From the NCBI GenBank assembly GCA_029907255.1, contig JARYMF010000002.1:124001-188000 (forward strand): 64,000 bases of DNA, read 5' to 3'. Below the pieces are notes generated by a model. That model was not told the origin of the DNA, did not search any database, and saw only the letters and a list, made by a program, of their open reading frames with translations. Of the stretch, positions 62,120 to 64,000 are shown one piece after another (position 1 is the first letter of the stretch; every line of letters starts with the position of its first letter). The translations under genes were made by a program, and so were the position numbers. The DNA comes from Armatimonadota bacterium. Its GTDB lineage: Bacteria > Armatimonadota > UBA5829 > DTJY01.

Positions 62120-63007
62120 ATGAATGTTATTTCTGCTAGCAGAAGAACAGATATCCCCGCTTTTTACTCGGAATGGTTCATAAACCGGATTCGAAAGGGT
62201 TACGTTCGCTGGATGAATCCGTTTTCAAATGTAGTATATGATGTACCGCTACTTCCAAAAGATGTATTGGCGATTGTCTTCTGGTCGAAGAATTACCTGC
62301 CTCTTTTGCCTTATCTCGACGAACTTGATGCTGGTGGTTATCGAATGGTTTTTCATTTTACAATTACAGGATTGCCAAAAGTGTTCGAACCGAGGGTGCC
62401 AGACACGGCAGATATGGTAAAATGCGCCCGAATACTTTCAACGCGATATGGAGCTGAGAGCGTTCTGTGGCGTTATGACCCCATCTTAATATCTACAGCG
62501 ACAGATAACGAATACCATTTTAGGCGGTTTCGCGAACTTTGTGCTCAATTAGAAGGCGTGGTGAAGCGCTGTTATTTCAGCTTTGTTTGCTACTATGAAA
62601 AAGTTTTGCGCAATATTAAGGCTCTTGCTGTTGAAACAAGAATTGAATGTTTTGATTTACCCCAATCTGAGCGAATTACGCTAGCCAATATCCTTGCAGA
62701 TATCGCAGCCAATCATGGAATCGAGATGTATTCTTGTTGTGGAGATTACCTTGTTGGGAGCAAAATAAAGAAGGCGCACTGTATTGATGGAGAGCTCCTA
62801 AAGCAATTGTTTCCTGATAGAGTAACTAATTTAGTCGAACATCCCACGAGGAAAGAATGTGGGTGCTATGAGAGTAAGGATATTGGAACATATGGCACTT
62901 GCCCCCATGGTTGCGTATACTGCTATGCAAACTCGAATAAACGTGCTGCGATTCGTAGTTATGAAGCTCATGACCCAGGAGCTGATATATTATGCCTCAA
63001 ATGTTGA
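62120..63007 (+). CDS. DUF1848-family protein
   Basis: This 295-residue protein has the DUF1848 start MNVISASRRTDIPAFYSEWF, VFWSKNYLPLLP (about 55), and a C-terminal cysteine cluster (CGCYESKDIGTYGTCPHGCVYCYAN, about 251-275). The cluster resembles a radical-SAM or ferredoxin-type iron-sulfur site. Function is unknown; members are common in bacteria and archaea as putative iron-sulfur proteins. There is no obvious ribosome-binding site. Confidence 0.9.
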   Translation: MNVISASRRTDIPAFYSEWFINRIRKGYVRWMNPFSNVVYDVPLLPKDVLAIVFWSKNYLPLLPYLDELDAGGYRMVFHFTITGLPKVFEPRVPDTADMVKCARILSTRYGAESVLWRYDPILISTATDNEYHFRRFRELCAQLEGVVKRCYFSFVCYYEKVLRNIKALAVETRIECFDLPQSERITLANILADIAANHGIEMYSCCGDYLVGSKIKKAHCIDGELLKQLFPDRVTNLVEHPTRKECGCYESKDIGTYGTCPHGCVYCYANSNKRAAIRSYEAHDPGADILCLKC

Positions 63008-63041
63008 TCTCAAGTTGGATTGGCTCTCTAAAAAATTAAAT

Positions 63042-63062
63042 GCCCTGATGGGAAATCAGGGC
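63042..63062 (-). terminator. terminator downstream of the tRNA gene
   Basis: GCCCTGAT (63042-63049) pairs with ATCAGGGC (63055-63062). On the minus strand it is followed by a T-rich tract (ATTTAATTTTTT), about 50 bases after the tRNA. Confidence 0.8.
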
Positions 63063-63111
63063 TTAAAGCTTAGTCCTTCTAGCGCGAAGTGCCAATATTC
63101 AAGTTCTTATT

Positions 63112-63186
63112 TGGTGGGCCCACTCGGATTCGAACCAAGGACCAACCGGTTATGAGCCGGCCGCTCTACCGCTGAGCTATGGGCCC
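63112..63186 (-). tRNA. tRNA with CAU anticodon (Met or Ile2), CCA encoded
   Basis: The cloverleaf is complete. Acceptor GGGCCCA pairs with TGGGCCC and is followed by ACCA. The D arm reads AGCTCAGCGGTAGAGC, the anticodon loop CTCATAA (anticodon at 63154-63152), and the T arm GGTTCGAATCC. The first pair is G-C, so it is not the initiator tRNA. CAU is shared by elongator Met and by lysidine-modified Ile2, which sequence alone cannot decide here. A terminator lies about 50 bases downstream. Confidence 0.95.
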
Positions 63187-63269
63187 GCACACTCCCATTT
63201 TGCTGCAAGCATCAAAATTATATCAACATTTTGTGTTGCAGTCAAGAATTTGCATAATGGACGATAGGA

Positions 63270-63998
63270 CTACTTCTGTGATTTTTCCTTCAATGCACGG
63301 TTGAGTACAACCGCGGTGTGCTCGACCTGGCGTGAAATTCCGGCAATTGAAAACATTTCTCGCAGTTGGAGAATGCACACAGGGCAACCTGTCGCAACTA
63401 GGTCCGCCTCGGTCTTCAAAATATTATCCGCTTTTCTTTCGCCTATCTTTCGTGACATGTCTGGATGGTAGATGCTGTATGCACCGCCGCCTCCACAGCA
63501 TGTATCAGCGCCTACGAGCTCGACATACCTTGTGTCAGCTAACGATGAGAGGAGTTTTCTGGGTTGATTTCGTACCCCCATACCTCTGACGAGGTGGCAT
63601 GGGTCATGATACGTGATAGTCTTTGCCTTTGGCGTATGTGCACTAAGCAAAACTGCCAAACAATCGGTGAGAAATTCAGTAATATCATAGACTTTTGACG
63701 TTAATTCACTTGGAACTTCAATTCCTAGGAGATCGTGCCATTCATGCTTTATCGTTGTGCCGCAGGACCCACAAGCGGTGATAATTGCGTCAACATCCAA
63801 GTTACTCAAAACTTTGAGGTTTTGTCTTGCTAAATATTTTGCACCTTCAAAATCACCTGAGGTGAATACCGGTGTCCCACAGCACATTTGCTCGCGTGGG
63901 ATGACGACTTCGACTCCAAAGTGAGTCAGTAGATTGACGACTGCTTCTCCAATCTCCGGATAAATCAGGTCTGCTCCACACCCCACAAAGTATGCTAC
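63270..63998 (-). CDS. CCG-domain iron-sulfur oxidoreductase, 5' end outside the window
   Basis: The frame is still open at the window end, and the GTG near 63986 is internal (YFVGCGADL), so the start lies beyond 64000. The 240 residues present carry two cysteine-rich CCG domains: GCGADL..MCCG..TACGSCG and HDPCHL..CCGGGGAYS..GCPVC. These are found in GlcF, LutA, HdrB and related electron-transfer subunits. It probably belongs to a lactate/glycolate oxidase or heterodisulfide-reductase-like complex; a partner is expected beyond the window. Confidence 0.88.
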   Translation of the reverse strand, partial: VAYFVGCGADLIYPEIGEAVVNLLTHFGVEVVIPREQMCCGTPVFTSGDFEGAKYLARQNLKVLSNLDVDAIITACGSCGTTIKHEWHDLLGIEVPSELTSKVYDITEFLTDCLAVLLSAHTPKAKTITYHDPCHLVRGMGVRNQPRKLLSSLADTRYVELVGADTCCGGGGAYSIYHPDMSRKIGERKADNILKTEADLVATGCPVCILQLREMFSIAGISRQVEHTAVVLNRALKEKSQK

Positions 63999-64000
63999 GC

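Noticed and set aside
62859-63155. Plus-strand frame ending in GFEPRTNRL
   Set aside because: The end is the well-known artefact of translating the strand opposite a tRNA gene; it also overlaps the DUF1848 gene in another frame.

Overview
The window looks like a chromosomal segment of a diderm bacterium of moderate GC content. Three things point to a diderm lineage of the Terrabacteria side, most plausibly Armatimonadota: (i) an LPS-transport block (lptC, lptA, lptB, lptF); (ii) an SLH-domain, coiled-coil, beta-barrel outer-membrane protein of the OmpM/SlpA kind; (iii) a clpC-mcsB-mcsA proteostasis locus typical of Firmicutes-like lineages. Repeated families of Gfo/Idh/MocA oxidoreductases, xylose-isomerase-like epimerases, UroD-like proteins, beta-helix proteins and PEP-CTERM proteins fit such a free-living polysaccharide degrader. 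The assignment is an inference from gene content only. No phage, transposase, IS element or CRISPR array was seen.

Layout. 1-8.5 kb: a GH-like barrel protein (5' end outside the window), two SIS-domain sugar-phosphate proteins, a secreted beta-helix protein and a GT-C/TPR membrane protein. 8.7-17.6 kb: a TAT-exported oxidoreductase, a GAF-GAF-PP2C signalling phosphatase, a minus-strand epimerase-iolB operon, a pectate-lyase-fold protein, an unusual GC-rich nested inverted repeat and a UroD-like protein. 17.7-22.7 kb: ilvE-mcsA-mcsB and clpC on the minus strand. 22.9-30.4 kb: sugar epimerase, oxidoreductase, a minimal ABC pair, a large lipoprotein and two orphan exported proteins. 30.5-37.8 kb: envelope region (SLH/collagen-like/barrel protein with a long structured leader, YqgF-like nuclease, DUF3084, Lpt genes). 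37.9-44.5 kb: UroD-like protein, Na+/solute symporter, queG, fused 2-oxoacid dehydrogenase E1. 44.7-49.1 kb: a PEP-CTERM locus driven by a near-consensus promoter with a palindromic operator and a roughly 300-nt structured leader, then a TIGR03790-type protein. 49.1-51.4 kb: 3-hydroxyisobutyrate-dehydrogenase-like enzyme, TPR/zinc-ribbon protein, YhfC-type membrane protease. 51.6-58.3 kb: a plus-strand gene train ligA-vanZ-DUF1844-HIT-udg4-pabB-pabC plus a small MshEN-like protein. 58.4-64 kb: endonuclease IV, small envelope proteins, MFS transporter, DUF1848 protein, a tRNA(CAU) and the 3' part of a CCG-domain iron-sulfur oxidoreductase gene.

The points most worth following up are: the McsB homologue, whose usual catalytic cysteine position is serine, next to an McsA lacking its UVR half and with no CtsR; the SLH-gene leader, in which an anti-Shine-Dalgarno segment can pair either with the ribosome-binding site or with an upstream copy of the same sequence; the PEP-CTERM leader RNA; and the nested GC-rich element near 16.2 kb.
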